In this document: one piece after another, positions 1 through 5,686 of the stretch
Layout of the letters: the number at the start of each line of letters is the position of its first letter
Numbering within the stretch: position 1 is the stretch's first letter
Position numbers and translations under genes: made by a program
The notes under the pieces: generated by a model
The model's input: only the letters and a program-made list of their open reading frames with translations
Told to the model about the DNA's origin: nothing
Database searches by the model: none
Source of the DNA: Actinomycetes bacterium
Lineage (GTDB): Bacteria > Actinomycetota > Acidimicrobiia > Acidimicrobiales > Bog-793
NCBI GenBank assembly: GCA_021785095.1
Contig: JAJYGM010000335.1
Span: forward strand, 1 to 5,699
DNA: 5,699 nucleotides
Direction of reading: 5' to 3'

Positions 1-1
1 C

Positions 2-529
2 ATCACCATCGCCGAGACCGGCCACCTCGTCTTCGCCACGCTCCACACGAACGACTCCGCGCAGGCGCTCGACCGGATCGTGGACATCTTCCCCTCCGAC
101 CGGCGCGACCAGATCCAGGTGCAGCTCTCCGCCGTGCTCGAGGGCGTGATCTACCAGCGCCTCGTGCGCCGGAAGGAGGAGGGTCTGGTCGCGGCCTACG
201 AGGTCCTCACGGCCAACCACGCGGTCCGGAACATCGTGCGTGACGGGAAGACCCGCCAGCTCCGCAACGTGATCACCACCCACCAGTCCGAGGGCATGCA
301 GACCCTCGAGATGGCGCTGTCGAAGCTCGTCCAGGACGACGTCATCGACTACGACGAGGCGATCGGGGTCAGCATGTACCCGAAGGAGGTCGAGAAGAAG
401 ACGCCGGACCACTTCGCGCTCGCCGCCGCGATGGCGGCCGGCGAGACCGGAAACGGCTCAGGTGCTCCGGGGGACGGCGCGGCCGCCGGAGCAGCCGGAG
501 GGGAGCCGCCCCGTGTCGCGTCCACGTAG
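2..529 (+). CDS. pilT: Type IV pilus retraction ATPase PilT, C-terminal part (5' end outside window)
   Basis: Cytoplasmic hexameric ATPase that powers pilus disassembly and twitching. The frame is open from base 2, so the 175 visible residues are the C-terminal part; the Walker A region lies upstream. The PilT/PilB His-box is visible near the start (ETGHLVFATLHTNDSAQALD, about residues 5-24), then RIVDIFP, the LEGVIYQRLVRR stretch, and the PilT-typical block AVRNIVRDGKTRQLRNVI followed by SEGMQTLEMALSKL. There is no tetracysteine zinc motif between the QRL stretch and the following domain, which argues for PilT and against the extension ATPase PilB. The last ~30 residues (after about residue 145) are a low-complexity Gly/Ala/Pro tail that is not part of the family core. 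The final codons overlap the start of the next gene by 17 bases, indicating co-transcription and translational coupling with the pilin-like genes. Family assignment is firm; a role in retraction is inferred from the family. Confidence 0.95.
   Translation: MTIAETGHLVFATLHTNDSAQALDRIVDIFPSDRRDQIQVQLSAVLEGVIYQRLVRRKEEGLVAAYEVLTANHAVRNIVRDGKTRQLRNVITTHQSEGMQTLEMALSKLVQDDVIDYDEAIGVSMYPKEVEKKTPDHFALAAAMAAGETGNGSGAPGDGAAAGAAGGEPPRVAST
497..505 (+). promoter_or_regulatory. Ribosome binding site that sets the start of the first pilin-like gene
   Basis: GGAGGGGAG lies inside the end of pilT, 7 bases before the GTG at 513. It decides the start: an in-frame ATG at 462 has no comparable purine run, and using it would add 17 Pro/Arg/Gly-rich residues to an already long prepilin leader. 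Confidence 0.75.
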
Positions 530-2039
530 GGCGCTCCGCCGCTTCTTCTCCTGCCGCACCCCGAGCGCGTCGCGCCGCTTCCGAGAAGCGGGCGAGGAGG
601 GCTTCACCCTGATCGAGCTCGCGTTGGTCATGATCATCATGCCGCTGGTCCTCGGCGTGCTCTTCTACGCACTCTTCGTGACCCTGGAGAGCGAGGCCCA
701 CGTCTCGACAAAGGTCACCGACTCGGTCGACTCCCAGATCTCCTCGGAGTTCTACGTGCGGGACGTCCAGAGCGCGACCCTCGTGACGCTGAGCGCGTCC
801 GCAAAGGCGCCCACAATCTGCGGAACCGGCACAAAGATGCTCGTGAGCCTCGCGTGGCCGAGCGGCTCCACCTCCACAGGGAAGACGGTCGTCTCCTACT
901 GGGCCGAGTCCGGCGGGACGACGCTCGTCCGCCAGGCGTGCAGGACAGGCTCGCCGCGCCCGAGCACCACCACCTCGCGAAACTTCTCTTCGGCGATCTC
1001 CAGGGCCAACGTCGCCTGCGTCTCAGGCAAGCTGAAGTGCGCGACACCGACGACACCGGCCTCGGCGACCCACACGTGGGTGCCGGCGCAGTGGGTGTCC
1101 GCGGTGACCGTGGCGGTCGCCGAGCCGAAGGGGAAGTACCGGTACAACCTCTCGGCGACGCCGCGAGTCTCCAACACGAGTGGGAGCACCGTCGGAACCC
1201 CTCCGGGGGGCGGGACACTCACAACACCGAAAGTCACAAAGACACTGCCCACCCTCTTCCTCCTCTCGCGCGCCGGCCGCGTCATCAGGGAGGACTCGAA
1301 GGGCACGACGGCCACCGTGAAGGGGACGACCGCCATCGAGACAGGCGGGTACATCACACAGCAGCCGCACACGATCCTCAGGACCACTACGGGAGAGACC
1401 ACAGGCCCGAATTCAGCGATCTGCCAGACAACAACCTCGTGCAAGGGAAAGGTCACGCCGCTCCCTTCTACATGGAAGAACGTCACAAAACTCCGGGACC
1501 CGCTGGCGACACTTCCCGACCCCCCGGAGGAGGCACTCGGGACAACAAGCGGGTGCCCGAGCTCGACCGTCACCACGCTGGGCCCGGGCCGGTACACCTG
1601 CCCGATCAAGCCGACGCCTGGCAAGTCGCTGGTGCTCAGGCACGGGGCGTACGAATTCGAGCAGACAGTCACACTCAAGAACGCGACGTTGACAGGTAAG
1701 GCAGGTGTCTTCATCTACTTTCCCTGCCACACAGTCGACGCGTGGGCGCCCTCGTGCACCGAAGGCCTGGCGACTGCCGGCGGTGGGCAGACAACGACAA
1801 TCGACGTGAAGGCGATGACAACGGGCCTCTACAAGCAGATCTGGTATTGGCAGAACGCCGGTGACGGCTCGCCGGTGGCGATCCACGCCAAGACGACACT
1901 CTCGATCACAGGGATCATGTACGCACCGAGCGCCACCGTGTCCTTCAACGGCGGCCCGGGTTCGAACTCGGTCGGCGCAGTCGTCGCCTACACCCTCGAC
2001 TTGAAGAACGGCACATTCCTCATCCAAGGGTTCACATAG
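513..2039 (+). CDS. Prepilin-type protein (PilW-like minor pilin) with large C-terminal passenger domain
   Basis: Predicted 508-residue exported pilin-like protein starting at GTG 513. The Arg-rich leader ends at Gly30; the mature protein would begin FTLIELALVMIIMPLVLGVL with Phe+1 and Glu+5 (E35), the classic prepilin peptidase and methylation motif followed by a hydrophobic helix (about 31-60). Residues about 65-230 resemble PilW-like minor pilin heads: FYVRDVQSA, a CG, LVSLAW, VSYW, LVRQAC and an ending YNLSATPR. A Thr/Gly linker leads to a second region (about 245-508) with LPTLFLLSRAG, DPLATLPDP, LGPGRYTC, GVFIYFPC and GIMYAPSATVSFNG. That pattern of short beta repeats is like passenger domains of surface or pilus-associated actinobacterial proteins, but I cannot name the family. 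The mature part has ten Cys, consistent with disulfides outside the cell. At about 500 residues it is far longer than a usual minor pilin (150-250). It overlaps pilT by 17 bases and ends one base before the next start. Likely role: pilus-tip or surface adhesin subunit (inference). Thr is about 16% of residues, much of it ACA. Confidence 0.88.
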   Translation: MSRPRRALRRFFSCRTPSASRRFREAGEEGFTLIELALVMIIMPLVLGVLFYALFVTLESEAHVSTKVTDSVDSQISSEFYVRDVQSATLVTLSASAKAPTICGTGTKMLVSLAWPSGSTSTGKTVVSYWAESGGTTLVRQACRTGSPRPSTTTSRNFSSAISRANVACVSGKLKCATPTTPASATHTWVPAQWVSAVTVAVAEPKGKYRYNLSATPRVSNTSGSTVGTPPGGGTLTTPKVTKTLPTLFLLSRAGRVIREDSKGTTATVKGTTAIETGGYITQQPHTILRTTTGETTGPNSAICQTTTSCKGKVTPLPSTWKNVTKLRDPLATLPDPPEEALGTTSGCPSSTVTTLGPGRYTCPIKPTPGKSLVLRHGAYEFEQTVTLKNATLTGKAGVFIYFPCHTVDAWAPSCTEGLATAGGGQTTTIDVKAMTTGLYKQIWYWQNAGDGSPVAIHAKTTLSITGIMYAPSATVSFNGGPGSNSVGAVVAYTLDLKNGTFLIQGFT

Positions 2040-2040
2040 C

Positions 2041-3648
2041 GTGCGTACGCACGTGGAGCGGCTCCTTCGCAGGTCGTCACCGCTCGACGAGCGGGGCGAC
2101 ACGCTGATCGAGCTCCTCATCGCGCTCGTGATCATCGCGCTCGCCGTCGTCCCGTTGCTGGGGTTGACCTTCGAGATGCTGAGCGGCGCGGCGGAGCACC
2201 GGAGCCTCGCGACGCTGAACAACCTCATGAAGGGATTCGCCGAGACCGCCACGTCGCAGATCGAGCTGGACCCGACAGCTGCCGGGGCAGCCTTCAACAA
2301 CTGCTCGGGGACCGTCAGCTACAGCCTGCTCAGCGTTCCGACGCCTCGGGTCGCGGCGCCCGGGGCGACGGTGACCGTCTTCACCACCGGCTTCGACAGC
2401 GGCGTTCCCCTCGGGACATTCACAGTGACCGTCGGGGGCGTCGCCGCCGCCAAGACAACCAGACGGTCGCAGGCCGCGAGCGGCAACGACATGGGCAACA
2501 TGCAGCTCACGTTCTTCGTCCCCAGCACACTCTCCGCCGGCCCCAAGGTGATCACGGTGAAGGGTGTGCGCAGTGGCAAGACGTTCACGCTCACCTCTTC
2601 GCCCGACACCGATCTCACAGTCACACCGTCGGCGACGGCTTCGAAGGTCTCCACACTGGCTCGGTACACGATGGGCGTGCGGCTGATCCGGTACTGGAAC
2701 CCGGGGACATCGGGCGAGACGACGGCCCTCACAGACTGCTCGCCCGACGGCGGCGTGCAGATCGTCACGCTCCACGCGCGGGCAGGCGACGGCGTCTTCG
2801 ACACACTGACGTTCGACCTTCGCAACCCCGCGGACTCGCACGTCTCTGTGGCCGCCCCGTCCGTCGCGGTGACGGCGACACCGGTCTTCGCGGCGTTGCC
2901 GTCGTCGGGGACCTCGAGGCTCGTCTTCACGGCTGTGGTGACCGCCCCCAACGGGTACAAGAAGCCGACAAAGCCCCTCACATGGTCGATCACAGAGGCG
3001 GGCAGCCCGGTGTCGTGCCCCGCAGCGTCGGGACCGACATCCGGGGGCGGCAATTCCTCCACCTACACGTGCACGATCACGCTCATCACCTCGAGCCCGA
3101 CGGGACGCTACGCCGCGAAAGCCACCTACCCGAAGGTGACAGCGACCTCGACAACACCAGGCACCTCCGCCGAGAGCTGGGTCGGGGTCGCGACCGTGTA
3201 CGGACCGAACGGCGGGGGAACGGTCAGGATCTCTCCGACCTCGGCGCCCGCGCTCACGTCCGGGCAGACCTTCACCTTCACCTACATAGTCCCACCCGGA
3301 GGGATGAACGCCGGCGAGCTGGCGATCACCGTCCCCTCCTCGCCGACAACGTCCAAGAAGTGGACCACGCCCCAGTCGTCGAGCCCGACACTACCGGGCT
3401 ACACGACGGCGAAGGTCGGGACGACAGCCGTGACAGTCGTGACGTCGGGCGACACGATCGAGCTCACGAGCCTCACGCTTCCCGGCACAGCGACGCTCAC
3501 GGTCACGTACGGAGCGGGCGGCGGCGCGTCCGGCGTTACCACCCCGATCACGACAGGCCCGTACACATTCACCGTCCAGCAGAGCTCCGTGCCCAGCGGA
3601 TCGCTGACCCCCGTGTCAGGGTCGCCTCTCACGGTGACGGTGACCTGA
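2041..3648 (+). CDS. Prepilin-type protein with IPT/TIG-like insert and C-terminal Ig-like domains
   Basis: 535-residue pilin-like protein. GTG 2041 is one base after the previous stop, with AAGGG ten bases upstream. The leader ends at Gly19; the mature start is DTLIELLIALVIIALAVVPL, with Glu24 at +5 and Asp rather than Phe/Met at +1. The likely order is: N-terminal helix (20-50); first part of a pilin head with Cys88; an IPT/TIG-like segment (about 99-200: APGATVTVFTTGF, TFTVTVGGVAA, STLSAGPKVITVKG); the rest of the pilin head (about 208-268: YTMGVRLIRYWNPG, Cys233, GGVQIVTLHARAGDG); an Ig-like domain (about 270-388, Cys326 and Cys344); and a C-terminal domain (about 391-535: ISPTSAPALTSGQTFTFTY, GELAITVP, GYTTAKVG, ATLTVTYG, YTFTVQ) of a type I recall as a repeat in actinobacterial surface proteins. 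The domains suggest a surface-exposed adhesive or structural minor pilin (PilV/GspI-like N terminus). Thr is about 18% of residues. Domain names rest on pattern recognition only. Confidence 0.88.
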   Translation: MRTHVERLLRRSSPLDERGDTLIELLIALVIIALAVVPLLGLTFEMLSGAAEHRSLATLNNLMKGFAETATSQIELDPTAAGAAFNNCSGTVSYSLLSVPTPRVAAPGATVTVFTTGFDSGVPLGTFTVTVGGVAAAKTTRRSQAASGNDMGNMQLTFFVPSTLSAGPKVITVKGVRSGKTFTLTSSPDTDLTVTPSATASKVSTLARYTMGVRLIRYWNPGTSGETTALTDCSPDGGVQIVTLHARAGDGVFDTLTFDLRNPADSHVSVAAPSVAVTATPVFAALPSSGTSRLVFTAVVTAPNGYKKPTKPLTWSITEAGSPVSCPAASGPTSGGGNSSTYTCTITLITSSPTGRYAAKATYPKVTATSTTPGTSAESWVGVATVYGPNGGGTVRISPTSAPALTSGQTFTFTYIVPPGGMNAGELAITVPSSPTTSKKWTTPQSSSPTLPGYTTAKVGTTAVTVVTSGDTIELTSLTLPGTATLTVTYGAGGGASGVTTPITTGPYTFTVQQSSVPSGSLTPVSGSPLTVTVT

Positions 3649-3650
3649 CG

Positions 3651-4544
3651 ATGGGCCGGCTCTCTCCGCGCGCGCCCAGGGACCGGCTCCTCTCGTCGCG
3701 CTTCGTGCGAGGCAGGCTGGCGTCGAGAGACGACTCGGGGACGTCGCTGATCATCGCCCTGTTCTTCATCATCATCGTGGCGGTCACCATCACCGCGCTC
3801 ATCACCTTCTCCGGAGGAGCGCTGCTCAACACCGCGAACCTGAGGACACAGCGAAGCCGCGAGTACGCGGCCAACACGGGCACGGATCTGGCGATCCAGG
3901 CGGTCCGCTACGGCCCGTCGGCGTACGACACCATCACAGGGACACCGGTGACACCCCCGACGGAGTGCTTCGGGCCGGCGACCCTCTCCACATCGGGCCC
4001 TTCCACACCCTCCCCGACATCCAACCAGTGGACGGCGGTGGTCTACTGCCGGGGGACGCAGGTGCTGCCCCTGTCGCATTCGGGTCCTGCGACCGTACAC
4101 GTCACCGACGGATCGACGACCGTCACGACAAAGACGCTGTTCAAACCGGGCACAACGAGCTACGTCGGCTTCAAGCTCCTCGATTCCGGCGGTGCGTTCC
4201 CCACAACAGACACAGCCGTGATCCTGCCGACACCGCCGACGAGCACAGGCACGGTGACGTTGTCCGCAAGCGCGGTCAAGACGGTGACAAACGACACGCT
4301 GACCGTGACGCCCATCTTCGAGCGGACGGTGACATTCTTCACGTGCGTGGCGAAGGGCACGACGGCGCCGGCGAAGTGCCCCACAGCCGCGAACAAGTCG
4401 GACTACGTGGTGCATGCGGTCGTCGCCTTCGACGACGTGACACCGACGGACCACAGGGCGCTTTGCGGCTCGTTCACAGGGAACCCGACCTGCGGCACGG
4501 CGATGTCCGTGAAGCAGTGGGTGGTCCAGCCGGCAAACGCCTGA
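3651..4544 (+). CDS. PilX/GspK-like minor pilin component lacking Glu+5
   Basis: 297-residue protein starting at ATG 3651, two bases after the previous stop; no strong ribosome site is visible, so coupling to the upstream gene is likely. A 30-residue Arg-rich leader ending DDSG is followed by TSLIIALFFIIIVAVTITAL, a hydrophobic N-terminal helix typical of PilX-type pilus assembly proteins. If Gly30 is the cleavage site, position +5 is Ile instead of Glu, as in GspK/PilX-like initiator or tip pseudopilins. The helix continues into LRTQRSREYAANTGTDLAIQ, then a Thr/Pro/Ser-rich ectodomain with six Cys (TECF, VYCRG, FTCVA, AKCPT, ALCGS, PTCGT) and a distinctive end GTAMSVKQWVVQPANA. That ending recurs as a remnant at 4872-4922. 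Likely the last member of the minor-pilin block; an exact family name is not certain. Confidence 0.82.
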   Translation: MGRLSPRAPRDRLLSSRFVRGRLASRDDSGTSLIIALFFIIIVAVTITALITFSGGALLNTANLRTQRSREYAANTGTDLAIQAVRYGPSAYDTITGTPVTPPTECFGPATLSTSGPSTPSPTSNQWTAVVYCRGTQVLPLSHSGPATVHVTDGSTTVTTKTLFKPGTTSYVGFKLLDSGGAFPTTDTAVILPTPPTSTGTVTLSASAVKTVTNDTLTVTPIFERTVTFFTCVAKGTTAPAKCPTAANKSDYVVHAVVAFDDVTPTDHRALCGSFTGNPTCGTAMSVKQWVVQPANA

Positions 4545-4748
4545 AGCCCTCGCCGTGATGCCCGCGACGCGCGGGGCTCCCGCGGCCCCGAGCTCCCGTA
4601 CAGCCTTCTCGCCGGGGTGGTCGTCCCGGCGGGCGATCGGCTCGTGGTGGGCGCCAAGGCTGGACGATCGGTCGCGAGGAGCCCCGAGTCCTCACTCGGT
4701 TCTTCGAGGTGCTCGGCTACCATGCTGCCTACCGGACCATCACGGCCT
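4494..4748 (+). repeat. Tandem duplication, copy A (pilin gene 3' end + degraded start of DUF429 gene)
   Basis: Copy A starts at or before the codons for GTAMSV in the third pilin-like gene and runs to about 4748. Copy B is at 4872-5133. The pilin-tail codons (4494-4544 versus 4872-4922) and the identical 15-mer CTCGCCGGGGTGGTC (4608-4622 versus 4986-5000) both have an offset of 378. After a 7-base deletion in copy A the offset becomes 385 (GAGGAGCC at 4676 versus 5061; the AYR codons at 4727 versus 5112). Beyond about 4748 I see no further similarity. Confidence 0.8.
4558..4748 (+). pseudogene. Truncated, frameshifted copy of the 5' end of the DUF429 gene
   Basis: Three frames together reproduce the first ~60 residues of the protein encoded at 4938-5675. 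From ATG 4558 the start reads MPATRGAPAAP. From 4590 another frame reads ELPYSLLAGVVVPAGDRLVV, matching QLPYQVLAGVVPVRSGWLVA of the intact protein. From 4664 a third frame reads TIGREEPRVLTRFFEVLGYH then AAYRTI, matching TIAPEEPRVAAAFVDVLDYK then PAYRVI (15 of 26 identical across this stretch). The second shift comes from a 7-base deletion relative to the intact gene between about 4659 and 4666. After about 4748 the rest of the gene is missing. It lies 13 bases after the third pilin-like gene's stop, as the intact copy lies just after the second pilin-tail remnant. It cannot encode a functional protein. Confidence 0.85.
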
Positions 4749-4868
4749 CACGCCGAGTGGCCTCCACGGCTAGCTCGAGGGGGCCGCAGGTGCGTACGGG
4801 AGGCGAGGAGGTTTCGACATGCCGAGGGTGAGCACGAAGAGCGGTTGCGCACCTCGAGGTGGATCCAG
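4749..4868. other. Eroded junction without recognisable gene
   Basis: The 120 bases between the DUF429 fragment and the pilin-tail fragment should contain the deletion or decay boundary of the duplicated cassette. A possible faint continuation of the lost pilin gene is TTCGACATG at 4813, which in one frame gives FDMPRVSTKSGC and loosely recalls FDDVTPTDHRALC of the third pilin-like gene; the match is too weak to annotate. I see no RNA gene, convincing promoter or terminator. Confidence 0.5.
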
Positions 4869-4922
4869 ATGGGGACGGCGATCAGCGTGCGCCAGTGGGT
4901 GGTGAAAAGCGCGAATGACTAG
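4869..4922 (+). pseudogene. Remnant of the C-terminal end of a second PilX-like pilin gene
   Basis: One frame reads MGTAISVRQWVVKSAND and then TAG. This matches the end of the third pilin-like protein, GTAMSVKQWVVQPANA then TGA, with 11 of 16 residues identical and the stop at the same place. No start, signal or ectodomain precedes it, so it is the 3' stump of a lost paralogue. It is followed by the DUF429 gene, the same order as after the intact pilin gene. Confidence 0.82.
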
Positions 4923-5133
4923 CGCGCGGCGCCCGGCGTGAGCATGCGGGCGGCGTCGCACGGCGCGCAGCTTCCTTACCAGGTGCTCGCCGGGGTGGTC
5001 CCGGTCCGCTCCGGGTGGCTGGTCGCGAGCGCGAAGTGGCAGGGGGCGACGATCGCCCCCGAGGAGCCGCGGGTGGCCGCCGCGTTCGTCGACGTCCTCG
5101 ACTACAAGCCCGCGTACCGGGTGATCGCGCTGT
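4872..5133 (+). repeat. Tandem duplication, copy B (pilin tail remnant + start of intact DUF429 gene)
   Basis: Partner of copy A at 4494-4748. It covers the remnant pilin tail, the short spacer and about the first 60 codons of the intact DUF429 gene. Protein identity between the copies is only about 50-70% by eye, so the duplication is old or joined already diverged cassettes. Confidence 0.78.
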
Positions 5134-5675
5134 TCACGCCGATCGGGCTGCTCGACGAGCCCCGCGCCAAGGGCCGCTCGTGCGAGCGGGAGGCGCGCCG
5201 CGTCCTCGGGGTGCCGCGCGCGAGCGCCATCGCCTCCGCGCCGCCGCGACCCGCCCTCGCCTTCTCCACCTACCGCGAGGCGGCAGAGGTCTCAGGAGGC
5301 CACCTGAGCCCGGTCGGCTGGCACCGGGCCGCAGCGATCGCCGAGGTCGACAAGGTGATCGCGCCGTACTGGCAGCGCACGGTCTTCGAGGTCCATCCCG
5401 AGCTGAGCTTCTTCCAGCTCGCCGACGACCGGCCGCTGCGCTTCCCGAAGCGGACGCGGGCCGGCGTCGACGAGCGCGAGGGGATCCTGCGGGGGAAGCT
5501 TCCCGGCGCCGAGCGGCTCTTCGGCGCGGCGCTCCCCGGCGTCTTCAAGAGCCAGCTCCTCGACGCGGCGGCGTGCCTGTGGACGGCGAGGAGGATCGCG
5601 GCCCGGGCCGTGAGCCGCCTGCCCGAGGACCCCGAGTGGGACGCGCTCGGGCTGCGGATGGAGATCGTGCGCTGA
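4938..5675 (+). CDS. DUF429 family protein (RNase H fold, predicted nuclease family), probably with altered active site
   Basis: About 245 residues, the usual size for DUF429. Family landmarks in order: LAGVVPVRSGWLVA (17-30; the family usually has GVDxxxxGWVVA), TPIGL (67-71), then R-x3-R-S-C-E-R-E-A-R-R-V-L-G (76-91), a SAPPRPAL stretch, LSPVGWHRAAAIAEVDKVI, EVHPEL (151-156), FPKRTRAGVDER, and LLDAAACLWTARR (207-219). DUF429 proteins are predicted to adopt an RNase H-like fold; their biochemical role is not established. The Asp normally in the first strand is Val21, and the Asp before PIGL is Phe66, while EVHPE and Asp209 remain, so catalysis may be impaired. The start is GTG 4938 or ATG 4944. 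No strong ribosome site is seen, but a decayed copy (4558-4748) shows the same LPY-x2-LAGVV N terminus, which supports a start this far upstream. Thr codons contain no ACA, unlike the pilin genes. Why it sits beside pilus genes is unknown. Confidence 0.9.
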   Translation: MSMRAASHGAQLPYQVLAGVVPVRSGWLVASAKWQGATIAPEEPRVAAAFVDVLDYKPAYRVIALFTPIGLLDEPRAKGRSCEREARRVLGVPRASAIASAPPRPALAFSTYREAAEVSGGHLSPVGWHRAAAIAEVDKVIAPYWQRTVFEVHPELSFFQLADDRPLRFPKRTRAGVDEREGILRGKLPGAERLFGAALPGVFKSQLLDAAACLWTARRIAARAVSRLPEDPEWDALGLRMEIVR

Positions 5676-5680
5676 GCCAG

Positions 5681-5686
5681 AGGAGG
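5681..5686 (+). promoter_or_regulatory. Strong Shine-Dalgarno sequence for a gene beyond the window
   Basis: AGGAGG lies 5 bases after the DUF429 stop. No ATG, GTG or TTG follows at suitable spacing inside the last 13 bases, so any start must lie at or past the window edge. If real, the next gene is closely linked to the DUF429 gene. Confidence 0.4.

Noticed and set aside
462..512. Upstream ATG start for the first pilin-like gene
   Set aside because: It lacks a ribosome site and lengthens the leader with low-complexity residues; GTG 513 has GGAGGGGAG at 7-base spacing.
1689..1694. Perfect TTGACA (-35-like) hexamer
   Set aside because: It lies deep inside the first pilin-like gene, has no good -10 hexamer 16-18 bases downstream, and is explained by Leu-Thr codons using ACA.
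854..1699. Second + strand frame of 281 residues within the first pilin-like gene
   Set aside because: Its product is rich in Arg, His and Asp without any motif, as expected for an out-of-frame shadow.
896..1714. Long minus-strand open frame of 272 residues opposite the first pilin-like gene
   Set aside because: The + strand frame has a prepilin motif, ribosome site and sensible codon use; the antisense frame has no recognisable domain and is a usual by-product of high GC.
1413..2300. Minus-strand open frame of 295 residues across the first two pilin-like genes
   Set aside because: It spans the junction of two well-supported coupled genes on the other strand and shows no domain.
4572..4590. 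Hairpin CGGGGC / GCCCCG with a 7-base loop after the third pilin-like gene, as a possible terminator
   Set aside because: The stem is only six pairs, lies inside the DUF429 remnant and has no T-run; such stems are common by chance at this GC.
4617..4922. 101-residue open frame ending in GTAISVRQWVVKSAND
   Set aside because: It is a chance fusion of part of the DUF429 remnant, non-coding-looking sequence and the pilin-tail remnant, without a ribosome site.
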